A DNA stretch of 64,000 nucleotides from Sipunculus nudus (lineage: Eukaryota; Annelida; Sipuncula; Golfingiida; Sipunculidae): positions 20,847,508 through 20,911,507 of the forward strand of contig CM049313.1 of NCBI GenBank assembly GCA_026874595.1. Direction: 5' to 3'. The notes under the pieces were generated by a model, which did not search any database, was not told the origin of the DNA, and was given only the letters and a program-made list of their open reading frames with translations. Made by a program: the position numbers and the translations under genes. Below, piece after piece: positions 1 to 10,810 of the stretch; position 1 is the stretch's first letter, and each line of letters begins with the position of its first letter.

Positions 1-846
1 TTGTTCGCCCGGAACAATCCACTAGGACACATGTTATCAAGAGATACAAAAGTTCGTTTTCTGAGAAATCTTACTGGCCTGCGTGATCTGGATTTTTCAG
101 GTACCAAAAATTAAATCTCTACCTGCGAAGGTTTTCATGCATCAGAAAGAACTGCGTACACTTAACCTCTCCGGAAACTACCTTCACTCGCTTTACGTGG
201 ACATACACTATTTGCAAAAGCTAGAACTTCTAGATATTTCAAACAATATGTTAACGTATCTGCAGAGAGAAGATCGGAACGCACTTGATAACCTAGCCCG
301 TAGAAAAGGTAGTACTTTAAAGGTTTATTTAAAGGCTAATCCTTTAATATGCACCTGTGAAACTTTACCTTTCCTTCTGTGGACACAAACTACCGATGTC
401 GTGTTTGTGCAGCACCAAGATTATGTATGTACATTTGACAGATCTTTTGCCCGCTTCAGAGAACTTCATTGGAAAATTCTTCCCTTTTTGGAGAAGAAAT
501 GTTCTTCCAAACTGATTTTGATTATTACAGCTTCTACATTATGTTTCTTCGTGTTTGTTGTTGCGGTCTCTGTGTTTTTATACAGACATCGCTGGGATAT
601 CAAATACATGTGTTTAATGGTCATCCGTCGAAGAAAAAAATACCAAGAACTAATTGAAGACAATTATGACTACGATGCTTTTGTCGCCTACCATGAGAGC
701 TCGGCTGACTTTGTGGCTGAACTGTGGTTGACCGCCTGGAACGTGGTGATGGTTTAAAACTCTGTGTGCATGATCGAGATTTTATTGGAGGCGTGCCAAT
801 TGAGGAAAACATATGTGAGACAATTCGCCGCAGCAGGCGTAAAATT
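1..846 (+). pseudogene. Toll-like receptor, 3' part (last LRR, LRRCT, TM, start of TIR), broken
   Basis: Membrane pattern-recognition receptor of innate immunity. The piece enters from the left edge in frame 1 (LRR text NLTGLRDLDFSG near 64-105), shifts frame at an A5 run near 108-112, and continues as an open frame 83-757. Order: LRRs (LNLSGNYL, LLDISNNML), LRRCT with the CxC signature (NPLICTCE, near 340-362), a hydrophobic membrane segment (about 512-586), basic stop-transfer residues, then TIR box 1 (YDAFVAYH, about 670-696). A second frameshift near 715-740 moves the rest of the TIR, including box 2 (LCVHDRDF), into another frame. Coding similarity stops near 845 and TIR box 3 is absent; LINE sequence follows at once. 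Two frameshifts plus loss of the C-terminal TIR half make it a pseudogene or a badly damaged allele. The first frameshift alone could be a homopolymer error; the truncation could not. Confidence 0.88.
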
Positions 847-942
847 AGTTTTACATATACTTGATCAATTTCATAAACATTCGGAATTGAAAGTAAACAT
901 GGATAAAAGCATACTTATGCCATTAAAAAAGATTCCGTAGAT

Positions 943-1689
943 ATGTCAGAATTGAGAGATTTAGGAATTCAAGTGACCCAGGGACCATTAACAATCCTAG
1001 GCATTCAAATAACACAAGATACAAAAGACTTGATTAGTCTTAATTATGGGGGAAAACTAGAAAAAATAAAAGACATTCTAAAACTATGGTCGAATAGATT
1101 ATTAACACCATATGGTAAAGTGACAATTCTGAATTCTCAGATTCTTTCTCAAATTATTTACTTATTTTCAGTCCTTCCTTCCCCAAATAATCAATTTCAA
1201 AACACATTAAATAAGTTAATAAGAGATTTTGTTTGGTCAAAAGGTAGAAAACGGATAAAAAGAGAAACTTTGATTGCCTCCAAAAAAGAGGGTGGTATAG
1301 GTATGACTGACAATATATCACAAGAAAAGGCATTAAAAATCAACTGGATAAAACGATTAAAATATTATACACATTTAAGTAAACTATATATTGTTATCTT
1401 AGAGATGCTAAGAAGTGACTTATCTATCTGTCTTTGTAACTTGAAACCGCAAGATGCACATAATGCTTTCAGATACAAATCGCCTTTTTGGCTTAATGTT
1501 ATCGAAGCCTGGTGTGCGTATAATTTTGAAGAGGTAAATGAAAATAACATATTTACTCAGTCTCTTTGGTTTAACTCAAATATTAAAATCAATGGACATT
1601 GTGCCTTCTATAAACGACTCAAATCTGTGAATTGTAATCTACGATATAATTACAAGGAAAACAGAAGGCTTCAGACGTTTAACTTTTAA
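943..1689 (+). pseudogene. LINE reverse transcriptase, thumb and downstream region
   Basis: Open for 248 codons. The conserved LINE thumb pattern is clear: LGIQIT, then a W-x2-R-L-L-T-x2-GK block (WSNRLLTPYGK), a Y-x5-LP block, an FVWSKGR block (DFVWSKGRKRI) and GGIGMTD. The polymerase active site lies upstream and is missing. Coding text continues in other frames between 1690 and 1905 (for example LDAIPLKWKKM), so this frame ends by a frameshift rather than at a natural stop. Confidence 0.82.
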
Positions 1690-1905
1690 AGAACTAGAAG
1701 ACAAATTTTACTGTAAGTGTAATTATATGCATTATATTAGCCTCTTGGATGCAATTCCACTAAAATGGAAAAAAATGTAAGAAACATTTTCAGACATTAA
1801 TAAGAAAAAACCCAAATTTGAGCTTATAATGGAACAAAAGAAAGTTTCAAGGTATGTTTATAATAAATTGATAACGAAGAGGGTGTTAAACCCCTGAAAT
1901 CCACT

Positions 1906-2279
1906 ATGAAATGGAAAAGCGAATTAGGTATAGAGGAGGATTTAGTTAGGAGAGGTTTTGAAAAAATTTATAGAAATACAATATCAACAAAATTAAGATA
2001 TTTTCAGCTTTGTATATTGCACAGATGCTTGACACTCAACCCAATTTTAGTAAAATTTTCAATAAAAGAAGATAAGAACTGTACCTTTTGTAAGGAAGAG
2101 GAAGAAACCATGAAACATATCTTTTGGGAATGCACTTTTGTGCAAAATATATGGTCTCAAACTTCTGTTTTATTAAAAAAATATAATATTTTAAAAGATA
2201 ATAACCTTGACTATGTGCAGGTGATACTTGGTACTTACCATGATATTACTTTAAATGCAGTAATACTTCTGATGAAAAG

Positions 2280-2340
<61 letters not shown>

Positions 2341-2480
2341 GATGTGAGGAAAAGAAACCAATATTTAAGCTATTTAAAGAATTCTTAGCTAAAACTGTAA
2401 ATATAGAAGATAGAGCAGCAAAGATGAAAGGTAAAAGAGCACCCACAATAAAAAGTGGGAAAGATGTTGTGAGATCTTGA
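1906..2480 (+). pseudogene. LINE ORF2 C-terminus with zf-RVT zinc knuckle
   Basis: The segment shows the zf-RVT pattern: RYFQLCILHRCLTLNP, then CTFCKEEEE, then HIFWECTFVQNIW. This C/H-rich knuckle is typical of the C-terminal end of L1/Tx1 ORF2. After LLMKRFIY the frame runs into a (TA)n tract at 2283-2337, translated as a long IY repeat. The ancestral continuation (CEEKKPIFKLFKEFL) follows in a different frame and ends at TGA 2478-2480. The microsatellite therefore sits inside former coding sequence and shifts its frame. Confidence 0.8.
2283..2337. repeat. (TA)n microsatellite inside LINE coding sequence
   Basis: About 27 uninterrupted TA units, sitting between two parts of one LINE reading frame. 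Confidence 0.97.
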
Positions 2481-2505
2481 AAATCTGAAGATCTGCTATG
2501 TGCCG

Positions 2506-2507
<2 letters not shown>

Positions 2508-2570
<63 letters not shown>
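2508..2570. repeat. (TA)n microsatellite after the LINE ORF
   Basis: About 31 uninterrupted TA units, 28 bases after the LINE stop codon, in the presumed 3' untranslated region. Confidence 0.97.
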
Positions 2571-2575
<5 letters not shown>

Positions 2576-2886
2576 CTAAATATATCTCTATACAATTGCC
2601 AAGATATATAATGACCATTTGTCATTTTCCTTTTTTGTTATATGTATGTCTTTATTGTTCATCGTATTTGTATTTATCTGTATATGTATATTTTTTTTTG
2701 TGTGCAATAAAATAATAAAAAAAATATCTGACTGCTGGAAACTTGCGAATAGACACAATAGCAAACCTTCTGGTTTTGTTTCAAAATCTATGCATAGCAT
2801 AGTTCAAGAGCCAGGCTCTTTTCATGTAAATAAGGTACAACTCCTTTGTTGACTCAAATAAAGAGTTTGATGCTACGGAGGCCCAA

Positions 2887-3251
2887 GTGCCGTCTAAATC
2901 TAAAGAAGAATCCGTAGATTGCAGGGTAAAAACCTCAGTTGATTCCTGCGAGGAAATAAATAAGGCTAGGTCCTTTCAAGAGTCCTGCGAGGAGTGCTCT
3001 CTAAATGAGGCTAAGTCCTTTTATGACTCTTACGAGAGTATTTCAGATGAGGCCAGGTCCTCTTATGACAAACAATAGTTTGTTTCTGCTGAGGAAAATT
3101 CCTCTGTTGACTTCCATGAGGTTTTGGTAAGGATGTAGATTCCTCAGATGACTCTGAAACAGAGTTTATGACTGACACCTTCAATGTCAGTTCCTTGATT
3201 GATGAGGTTGAGGCAGTAGATGCCTCTCTTGACTCTGAAATGGGGTTAATT
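2887..3251 (+). pseudogene. Gypsy acidic/serine-rich linker between gag and protease
   Basis: The first frame (2887-3078) is rich in S, D and E with a loose repeat of the type 'xxSxxSCEE/DSYE-x-EARS'. A frame change near 3100-3125 leads to GKDVDSSDDSE and on to a TAG at 3252-3254, directly before the protease segment in the same frame. No enzyme motif is present. It is interpreted only from its place before the DTG protease. Confidence 0.6.
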
Positions 3252-3254
3252 TAG

Positions 3255-4451
3255 CCATTCATACATGATGGTTTTGTATCACTTTCAAGTGATTTTTCAG
3301 ATTCTACCCCTATCAGAATTTTGAGGGACACTGGTTCAGGGCAGACTCTCATGTTAGTAAACACTTTGTCATTTTCTAATAGGTCCTTTACTGGTGCACA
3401 TTCAACTGTTAATGGTGTCTTTTCAGACAGGCACACTTCAGTTCCGCTTCACAGTATCCAATTAAATTCAGATTTGATTTCTGGGAATATTACTGTGGGC
3501 ATAAGAACTACTTTACCCTTTAAGGGAATTCAGTTGCTACTAGGCATTGATGTTGCAGGTGATAAAGTACAGCCTGTGCCAATAGTGACAGAAAAGCCGT
3601 CACTTGATCAGGACACTGATCCGGAAAGTCAGGAAATTCCTGGTTTGTATCCTTCATGTGCTGTAACTAGATCTATGGCCAAGAAGAACACACATGAGGA
3701 TAATGGTCCAGATGATAACACTGTGGGAGTCACTAGTGACTCATCTAATGACTCACCCGTACAGGATGCAACATTCTCAAGGTCAGAACTTATCGCGGAA
3801 CAGCATAAGGACCCTGATATTTCATGTTTCATGTTTCCCAAGGCAGTGTCTAAAGATGAGCTGTCACAGAAGCCAGTTTGTTTCTATGTCAAAAATGGAG
3901 TGCTTATGCGTAAATGGCGACCACCTGATATATGCGCTGATGATGAGTGGGCCATCAAACATCAAATAGTCATGCCCAAAAGCTTTCGCAGTGAAGTTCT
4001 AAGCATGGCACATGAGGCTCCTTTGTCTGGCCATTTAGGTATAAATAAAACTTATCAGAAAGTTAGTACACACTTCTATTGGCCTCACCCCAGGAAAGAT
4101 GTTGTACAATATTGTAAATCATGCCATACATGCCAGATGGTAGGCAAGCCCAATCAGAATCCTCCTAAGGCCCCACTTAGACCTATTCCTGCTTTCGAGA
4201 AACCATTCAGTAGGATTATTGATTGTGTTGGACCACTGCCCAATACAAAATCTGGACATGAATACCTGCTGACAATTATGTGCGCATCTACCAGGTTCCC
4301 TGAGGCAATACCATTGCGCAAAATTAATGCCAAAAGTGTTGTCAAAGCTCTGACAAAGTTGTTTACAACTTTTGGGTTTCCAAATCCGTCCAGTCTGACC
4401 AATGGTCTAATTTTATGTCTAGCTTATTCCAACAAGTTATGCTTGAGCTAG
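3255..4451 (+). pseudogene. Gypsy protease joined to integrase N-terminus and core (broken)
   Basis: The frame is open from just after TAG 3254 to 4451. The retropepsin part shows ILRDTGSGQTLM (about 3318-3353) and the matching LLLGIDVAG (about 3535-3560). A linker follows (CAVTRSMAKK). The integrase zinc-binding domain has HEAPLSGHLG and CKSCHTCQ (H-H-C-C, about 4011-4136). The catalytic core begins with IDCVGPLP, holding the first acidic residue. Near 4376-4400 a frameshift sends the frame into nonsense. The second D (SDQWSNF) and the catalytic E (ALERFHQ) can still be read, but in other frames. In the usual element the protease and integrase are separated by RT-RNaseH; here they are adjacent. 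Confidence 0.85.
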
Positions 4452-4505
4452 GTATAAACAGTACAGCTCTTCGCCATACCATCCTGAAGTCAGGGCGCCC
4501 TCGAG

Positions 4506-4784
4506 CGTTTTCACCAAACATTAAAAAACATGATAAGAACTTGCTATAACACACAGAAAGACTGGGATGGAGGAATCCACCTATTGTTGTTTGCTGTCAG
4601 AGAATCCTTTCAAGAGTCCTTGGGTTTCAGTCCCTTTGAACTAGGTTTTAGACACTCCGTTCGCGGACCATTGAAACTGCTTAAAGAAAAACTCTTGTGT
4701 GAAAATCCTGATTCTCTTAGTTTACTGCAGTATGTCTCAGAATTTCGCACTAAACTACACAATGCTTGTGAGATTGCAAAGTGA
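4506..4784 (+). pseudogene. Gypsy integrase core end, out of frame
   Basis: This frame holds the last catalytic glutamate region (ALERFHQTLK, just before the ATG at 4530), then LLLFAVRESFQESLGFSPFEL and RGPLKLLKEK, the conserved end of the Gypsy integrase core. It ends at a TGA near 4782-4784 where the family normally continues. Confidence 0.8.
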
Positions 4785-5050
4785 AATCTAAAATCTGCAC
4801 AAAATAAAATGAAAACAAAGTATGACAAGCACACTGTAAGTAGGACGTTTGAGCCTGGTGAAAAGGTCCTTGCCTTACTTCACATCCCTGGCAGACCTCT
4901 GCAAGCTAGGTATTGTGGTCCTTACATTATTGACAAGAAAGTCAGTGATTTAAATTACATACTGTTGACACCATATAGACGTAAGAAGAAACAATGTGCC
5001 ATGTTAACATGTTGAAACCATATTTTGACAGAAATAGCACATTAGGTTAT
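4785..5050 (+). pseudogene. Gypsy integrase C-terminal (GPY-type) region
   Basis: NKMKTKYDKH, FEPGEKVL, then ARYCGPYII: the GPY/F-type module of Ty3/Gypsy integrase. A last frame change between the basic stretch RRKKK and CHVNMLKPYF (about 4980-5030) breaks it again. The CHVNMLKPYF end then reads on without a stop into the UNC-93-like relic. Confidence 0.78.
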
Positions 5051-5094
5051 CCCAAAGGGACTGTTGCGGACGCGGGTCCGCACGTAAGCCAAGG

Positions 5095-6570
5095 ACTTAT
5101 GACAAACAGTGTGTATTATTTGCATAATTCCACCACACAAATTGTTAAAACAATAGGAAACAATACGAATATATATGATAAAACAAATATCGGTACCATA
5201 GACTACACGGAGGTATGTGGACCAAACTTTTGTCCGACAACAGAAATCCCGTCACATATCAAATAAAGGAGTGAAAACCTGGATCCCACTTCACGGTACA
5301 TCTTGATTTCTGGTTTAGCTTTGTGTCAAATCATCGCCATCATCCTGGCGTTCTTTCTGGTCAACCTTCCGCGCCAGAAACCTCAGAATAATGTCCAACG
5401 CTGGCTGGGGTCGCTCGTCATGTCTAAGGACGTCCGATACCGGCTATTGGTACCAGCGTTTGCTCTGCTTGCAACCGCTCGATCACTTCTGATTGGTCCG
5501 TATAACAAAGTAAGTGAAAGTGTGGAAGACTTCCTGACCATGAGGTCCTCCATCTACGTGAAATTATGAAAATTTCACTTATTCTGAAAGCACCTGAAAT
5601 ATTTATCTTTACGTAAACTATGTGACTGGGTTACATACGTCTAAGAGAAACTTACCAAGTCAGGTTTTGAATCGTAATTTTGATCATATTTATTATGATA
5701 ATAAAAATAAATGGCTATATATATTGTGTATGTATATATAACTCTTATTATTGTTCGATGTCAGAAACTTTGAAAAGAGTGAAATAAGATCTCTTTCAAC
5801 TGTCCATTAATTTAGTTCCTTCAGTCTATTCCAGCACGGCGTAATTCTTCGATATTAATTCATTTTGTTATCTGTGTCCAAAATTATATTTCTGATTTTG
5901 TCCTTTATTTCTTTACCTGAGCCAATATGTCATAATACTGTCTTACGCAATATCTCCATAATGTTTGACTTTTGTTTCCGATTATCCAGCTAACAAATTT
6001 ATTTGTAAGAGGGTAATTTAATAATAATTATATTAAAAAACAAAATTTGCAAATCCAATAGACTCCATTCAATGTAGCACACTATAGTGCCCCAAACTAC
6101 CTGTATACGATTTAGTGAGTATTTCCTAGGCGTTTCCCATTAAAATGTTACATTTAACTTAAACTGGTTGCACTGAGAAACTTTTGTTGCTGAATGTTTA
6201 AATTACTGATATCATATTACTAAATTCAGGATGGTTGCTTTGTCGGACTGTTTCATATTTTCTCAGACAATTTCTCCAAAGCATTCACATTTTTATAATA
6301 AAAAGATCGTATATATTGGTTATGATAATATCAAAATATACGTAAGAATATGTAAACTTAATATCTTTAACGCCCGCCAGGGTTTCGTTGCCTGTCCAGT
6401 TGGGATGAACATGGTGGGGTTTAGGATGCTTACATACGGTGTCTGTGTGATGTTCAGCGGGATTATCAGTGGGCATCACTGAAAGTGTTCCTATGGCAAA
6501 TATCACATCACGCTGGGCATCACACTCATCATCGGATTTTTTGGTAATATGACAGGTGCTGCCCCCTGAC
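5095..6570 (+). pseudogene. UNC-93-like membrane protein relic (two middle exons)
   Basis: UNC-93 family proteins are multi-pass membrane proteins of the major facilitator fold. Exon A (about 5095-5509) matches the intact-looking copy at 59047-59415: DYTEVCGPNFCPTTE, then LISGLALCQIIAIILAFFLVN. It ends in a good donor (AACAAA|GTAAGT). Exon B starts after CCAG at 6381 (GFVACPVGMNMVGF) and corresponds to the exon starting at 59766. Disruptions are TAA at 5264-5266, where the other copy has CAA, a TGA at 6479-6481, and a TGA after NMTGAAP. The N-terminal half and the last exon are missing. The first frame is continuous with the Gypsy integrase tail upstream. The intron position and phase are the same in both copies, so this is a genomic duplicate, not a retrocopy. 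Confidence 0.85.
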
Positions 6571-6939
6571 GACCGACAGCCTGGTCTATTGTTCACCGGC
6601 CCAGCGTCCCTTGGAGTCAGTCAGGAAATTCTTACGATAAATTTTCAAGATAACCAATTGAGTTGACAAATTCAATTTTTGTTAATTTACCAACCACAAC
6701 GGTCAACCCGATCAAACTCTCTAACAAAACAATTTATGTTAATTTATTTTAAAGGTAATCTAGAGAACTGACAATGTTTATTGTTAATTAGTTCAAAGTA
6801 ATCGTATTGATTTTTACAAAAAGACGGATTTTGCTCTCAATATGTCTCTGGATGTGCAAAAGAATATATTCCAGCTTTTATTTTACGCCTATAGTGGTTT
6901 GTATCAGCTTGATTTTATCACCAAAGGGACCTGCCAAAA
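6571..6939. other. No gene seen
   Basis: AT-rich sequence between the UNC-93-like relic and the Helitron-like block. No open frame, repeat or RNA signature was recognised. Confidence 0.6.
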
Positions 6940-8638
6940 CTAGATGACCTGAGGTCACGCGCTTGCCGGAAATGATGTAAAGTTAGTCAGATGAACGAGC
7001 AGTATCAAAGTGAAAGAAAATAATCCATAGTTTGTGAAGAAAGAAGCAATATTAACAAAGTTCTAAAGAAAATAAGATTTTGATATATTTTGATCACCTT
7101 GACCTTGATCTTTAACTTATTTGAATAATAAACATAGGGCTTCCAGATATCATCACGATATATGACAAGTGTAATTTACAAAACGATTCCTGCAAAACTG
7201 TGGCCAGTAGAATGCTACATGTGAGACGCAAGAACCAGGAAGCAGGCGAAATTGAGGACAACTGACAAACAGACAAACATACTGACCCAAGATTGAGAAC
7301 AGATGACTTAATCATGTAATGAAGAAACCTAAGAGGAAGATAATAAGCTATAATTTATGTAAATGCGGTTAATAATTTTGGAGATATGGCCAAAAAATGA
7401 TATGTTGTGCAAGTTTGAGTGCACCGCCCCATGGCGGCCAATTCTGGAAAATGAAAAATCGGTTTCGAGATATTAGTGTAAGACATAAGATGTAACAGTT
7501 TTAAAAGGATTCTTTCAAAACTGTGGCCTGTAGAATGCTATATGTGAGACGCAAGAACCGGCAAGCAAGCGGATTTGAGGACAACTGAGAAACAGACGGA
7601 CACACAGACAAAGTGACTCAAGATTGAGACCAAATGAATACACCAGGTTTTTGGAAAGACCCAGAGGAAGAAAATAAGCTATAGTTTATGTAAATGATGT
7701 TTATAGTTTTGGAGATATGGCCAAAAAATGATATGTTGTTCAAGTTTGAGTGCACCGCCCCCTAGCGTCCAATTCTGGAAAATGAAAAACCGGTTTCGAG
7801 ATATTAGTGTGAGACATAAGATGTAATAGTTTTAAAAAGATTCTTTCAAAACCTGGTCCTGTAGAATGCTATATGTGAGACGCAAGAACCGGCAAGCAAG
7901 CGGATTTTAGGACAACTGAGAAACAGACGGACACACAGACAAAGTGACACAAGATTGAGACCAGATGACTAAACGAGTTCATGAAGAAGACTTAGATGAA
8001 AAAAATAAACTATAGTTTTTGTAATTGAGGCTTATAATTTTGGAGATATTGCCAAAACATGATATGATGGAGAGGTTCGCACCCAGCGCCCCCTAGTGGC
8101 CGAATTAAAAAAATGAAAAATTGATTTCGAGATAATAGTGTAGGACTTAAGATATGCCAGTTTCAAAAAGATTCCTGCAAAACTGTGGCCTCCAGGGCAA
8201 GATTACTGAAATCTTGAAATATCTCTTTTGACGAGATATTATACGAGATATTGCGAGACTCTTAATAGAATCTTGTAGTACTAGGTGAATGCTACATGAA
8301 GCAAAAAACTAGACCTCTGTAGCTTTAAAACTGACAAATTTAGAAAAATATCAGCACTTTTACCCAAAAATGCGTTACCATGGTTACCGCAAATTGAGTC
8401 AGCTACACACCAGAAAACAGGCCTTGGAATGACGATTAAAATGAGCTACTGTTGAAGTAGATACGACCAATATTAACACAGATATGAACAAAAAACCGTT
8501 TTGTATACTTTTGATGACCTTGACCTTGACATTTGACCTATAAGGCCCAAAAACAATAGGCCTCCAGGACTTTTGCTTGTCTACCAGGTGTATAAGTTTG
8601 AAAGCAATTGCTGGAAAATTGTGGCCTGTAGAGAGTAC

Positions 8639-8669
<31 letters not shown>

Positions 8670-8671
8670 AA
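6940..8671 (-). mobile_element. Helitron-like/pearl-type repeat unit, copy 1 (1.73 kb)
   Basis: Non-coding unit duplicated in tandem with the next feature; equivalent positions are 1.73 kb apart. It contains three 331-bp monomers (anchor GCCAAAAAATGATATG at 7389 and 7720, variant at 8051), each with a CGCCCCCTAGCGGCC-like core. A (CAGA)n stretch lies at its right end (about 8638-8665). Its left end reads, on the minus strand, as a short hairpin (TGACCT C AGGTCA, 6945-6957), one base, then CTAG (6940-6943) followed by TT: the layout of a Helitron 3' terminus. A tetranucleotide tract plus a tandem core is the known build of bivalve 'pearl' elements. Confidence 0.7.
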
Positions 8672-10424
8672 CTAGATGACCTGAGGTCACGCGCTTGCCG
8701 GAAATGATGTAAAGTTAGTCAGATGAACGAGCAGTGTCAAAGTGAAAGAAAATAATCCATAGTTTGTGAAGAAAGAACCAATATTAATAAAGTTCTAAAG
8801 AAAATAAGATTTTGATATATTTTGGTCACCCTGACCTTGACCTTTGACTTATTTGAATAATAAACATAGGACTTCAAGATATCATCACGTTATATGACAA
8901 GTGTAATTTACAAAACGATTCCTGCAAAACTGTGGCCAGTAGAATGCACATGTGAGACGCAAGAACCAGGAAGCAGGCGAAATTGAGGACAACTGACAAA
9001 CAGGCAACATACTGACAAACTGACCCAAGATTGTGAACAGATGACTTAATCATGTTATGAAGAAACCTCAGAGGAAGAAAATAAGCTATAGTTTATGTAA
9101 ATGAGGTTTATAGTTTTGGAGATATGGCCAAAAAATTATATGTCGTGCAAGTTTGAGTGCACTGCCCCCTAGCGGCCAATTCTGGAAAATGAAAAATCAG
9201 TTTCGAGATATTAGTGTAAGACATAAGATGTAATAGTTTTAAAAGGATTCTTTCAAAACTGTGGCCTGTAGAATGCTATATGTGAGACGCAAGAACCGGC
9301 AAGCAAGCGAATTTGAGGACAACTGAGAAACAGACGGACACACAGACAAAGTGACTCAAGATTGAGACCAAATGAATACACCCGGTTTTTTTAAAGACCC
9401 AGAGGAAGAAAATAAGCTATAGTTGATGTAAATGAGGTTTATAGTTTTGGAGATATGGCCAAAAAATGATATGTTGTGCAAGTTTGAGTGCACCGCCCCC
9501 TAGCGGCCAATTCTGGAAAATGAAAATCAGTTTCGAGATATTAGTGTAAGACATAAGATGTAAAAGTTTTAAAAGGATTCTTTCAAAACTGTGACCTGTA
9601 GAATGCTGTATGTGAGACACCAGAACCGGTAAGCAGGCGAATTTGATGAAAACTGAGAAACAGACGGACACACTGACAAAGTGACTCAAAATTGAGTCGA
9701 AATGACTACACCAGGATTCAGAAAAGACTCAGAGGATGAAAATAAGCTATAGTTTATGTAATTGAGGCTCACAGTTTTGGAGATATCGCCAAAACATGAT
9801 ATGTTGGGGAGCTTTGCATACAGCGCCACCTAGCGGCTGCATTCAAAAAATGGAAAAATAGTTTCGAGATAATAGTGTAGGACTTACGATATGTCAGTTT
9901 CATAAAGATTCCTGCAAAACGGTGACCTCCAGGGCAAGATTACTGAAATCTCGAAATATCTCGTTTGACGAGATATTGTACGAGATATCGCGAGAGTTTT
10001 AATAAAATCTTGCAGTACTTGTTAAATGCTACCTGATGCAAAAAACTAGACCTCTCTAGCTTTAAAACTGACAAAGTTAGAAAAATAAGACCCCTTATTT
10101 CAGAATATCATGACTTTTTCCCCAAAATGCGTAACCATGGTTACGGCAAATTTGAAAGAGCTACACACCAAAAGAAAGGCCTGGGAATGACGTTTAAAAT
10201 GAGCTATGTTTGAAGAAGATACCACTAACAGTTACAAAGATATGAAGAAAAAACCGTTTTCAGAAGTTTTGATGACCTTGACCTTGACCTTGGACCTATG
10301 TCGCCCAATAACAATAGGCCTCGAGGACTTTTACTTGTCTATCAGCTGTGTAAGTTTAAAAGCAATTGCTGCAAAATTGTGGCCTGTAGAGAGTACACAG
10401 ACAGACAAACAGACAAACAAACAG
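8672..10424 (-). mobile_element. Helitron-like/pearl-type repeat unit, copy 2
   Basis: Second copy of the 1.73-kb unit, beginning with the same terminal motif (CTAG 8672-8675, hairpin 8677-8689). 331-bp monomer anchors lie at 9126, 9458 and 9788. It ends in the (CAGA/CAAA)n stretch before the 60-bp minisatellite. Long open frames here are by-products of the repeat. A run of TGACCT half-sites sits at 10273-10290. Confidence 0.7.
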
Positions 10425-10597
10425 ACATCCGCGACTGACCAACCTGCTTGCAGAAATCGAAGATTTCCGGCAAGCAACAAACAGACATCCGCGACTGACC
10501 AACCTGCTTGCAGAAATCGAAGATTTCCGGCAAGCAACAAACAGACATCCGCGACTGACCAACCTGCTTGCAGAAATCGAAGATTTCCGGCAAGCAA
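10425..10597. repeat. 60-bp minisatellite, three units
   Basis: Units begin at 10425, 10485 and 10545. The first two are identical by eye and the third is the same until it diverges at its end. Each unit contains an imperfect hairpin: GCTTGC-a-GAAATC, loop GAA, GATTTC-cg-GCAAGC. Because 60 is a multiple of three, open frames run through the array on both strands; they are unlikely to be genes. Confidence 0.95.
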
Positions 10598-10604
10598 TAA
10601 AGTT

Positions 10605-10810
10605 GTGACTGTGCCTCCCGGAGAGGCCGTCACGGACCGCTGCACACGCCGGCCGCCCACCGTAAGGACCCTGCCGCCACTTGCGGCGACGGCACGTGTC
10701 TTCGTGGTTTGGCGTAAAACGGCGCGAGATTTGACGAGACTAAGAATGTAACCCCTGAATGTGACCGCGAGTGTCAGCCGCTATGCAGCGCTGCAAACCA
10801 TGTGTCTGTA
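10605..10810. other. GC-rich island after the minisatellite
   Basis: A short stretch much richer in GC and CpG than its surroundings (about 10610-10700 in particular). The open frame crossing it is a continuation of the minisatellite frame. Function unknown; it may be part of the same mobile element. Confidence 0.4.

Larger units (their letters stand above)
846..2730 (+). mobile_element. L1/Tx1-like non-LTR retrotransposon (LINE), 5'-truncated 3' end
   Basis: Coding text begins just after the YxDD-proximal part of a reverse transcriptase (SELKVNMDKS, about 868-897), runs through the RT thumb and the C-terminal region, and ends with a putative ORF stop at 2478-2480. A short AT-rich 3' region follows, containing AATAAAATAATAAAAAAAA at about 2707-2725, a plausible poly(A)-like tail. 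The copy carries several frameshifts and stops and must be dead. Its left end abuts the TLR relic, as expected of a 5'-truncated LINE insertion. Its right end abuts gag-like Gypsy sequence rather than the missing TIR half, so it is not a simple insertion into an intact TLR gene. Clade assignment rests on the thumb-plus-zinc-knuckle pattern. Confidence 0.82.
2731..5095 (+). mobile_element. Ty3/Gypsy retrotransposon fragment, Gmr1-like domain order (gag end - PR - IN), decayed
   Basis: Domains in order: a likely last cysteine of a gag zinc knuckle (DCWKLANRH, about 2730), an acidic serine-rich linker (2887-3250), an aspartic protease with DTG (about 3327), then integrase with its HHCC zinc-binding region, catalytic core and C-terminal region ending CHVNMLKPY (about 5018). 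No reverse transcriptase or RNase H lies between protease and integrase. In ordinary Ty3/Gypsy elements RT-RNaseH comes before integrase; the reverse order is the hallmark of Gmr1-like elements. RT should then have followed integrase, but an UNC-93-like relic takes its place. No LTRs or primer-binding site were found. At least four frame changes and an in-frame TAG (3252-3254) show it is dead. Confidence 0.85.

Noticed and set aside
10425-10597. Possible CRISPR-like array of 60-bp repeats
   Set aside because: The units abut with no unique spacers, the genome is animal, and the hairpin unit is part of a mobile element.
10206-10751. 181-codon open frame on the plus strand (and several on the minus strand) across the minisatellite
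   Set aside because: Open only because the 60-bp unit is a multiple of three; translations are internal repeats of non-coding mobile DNA.
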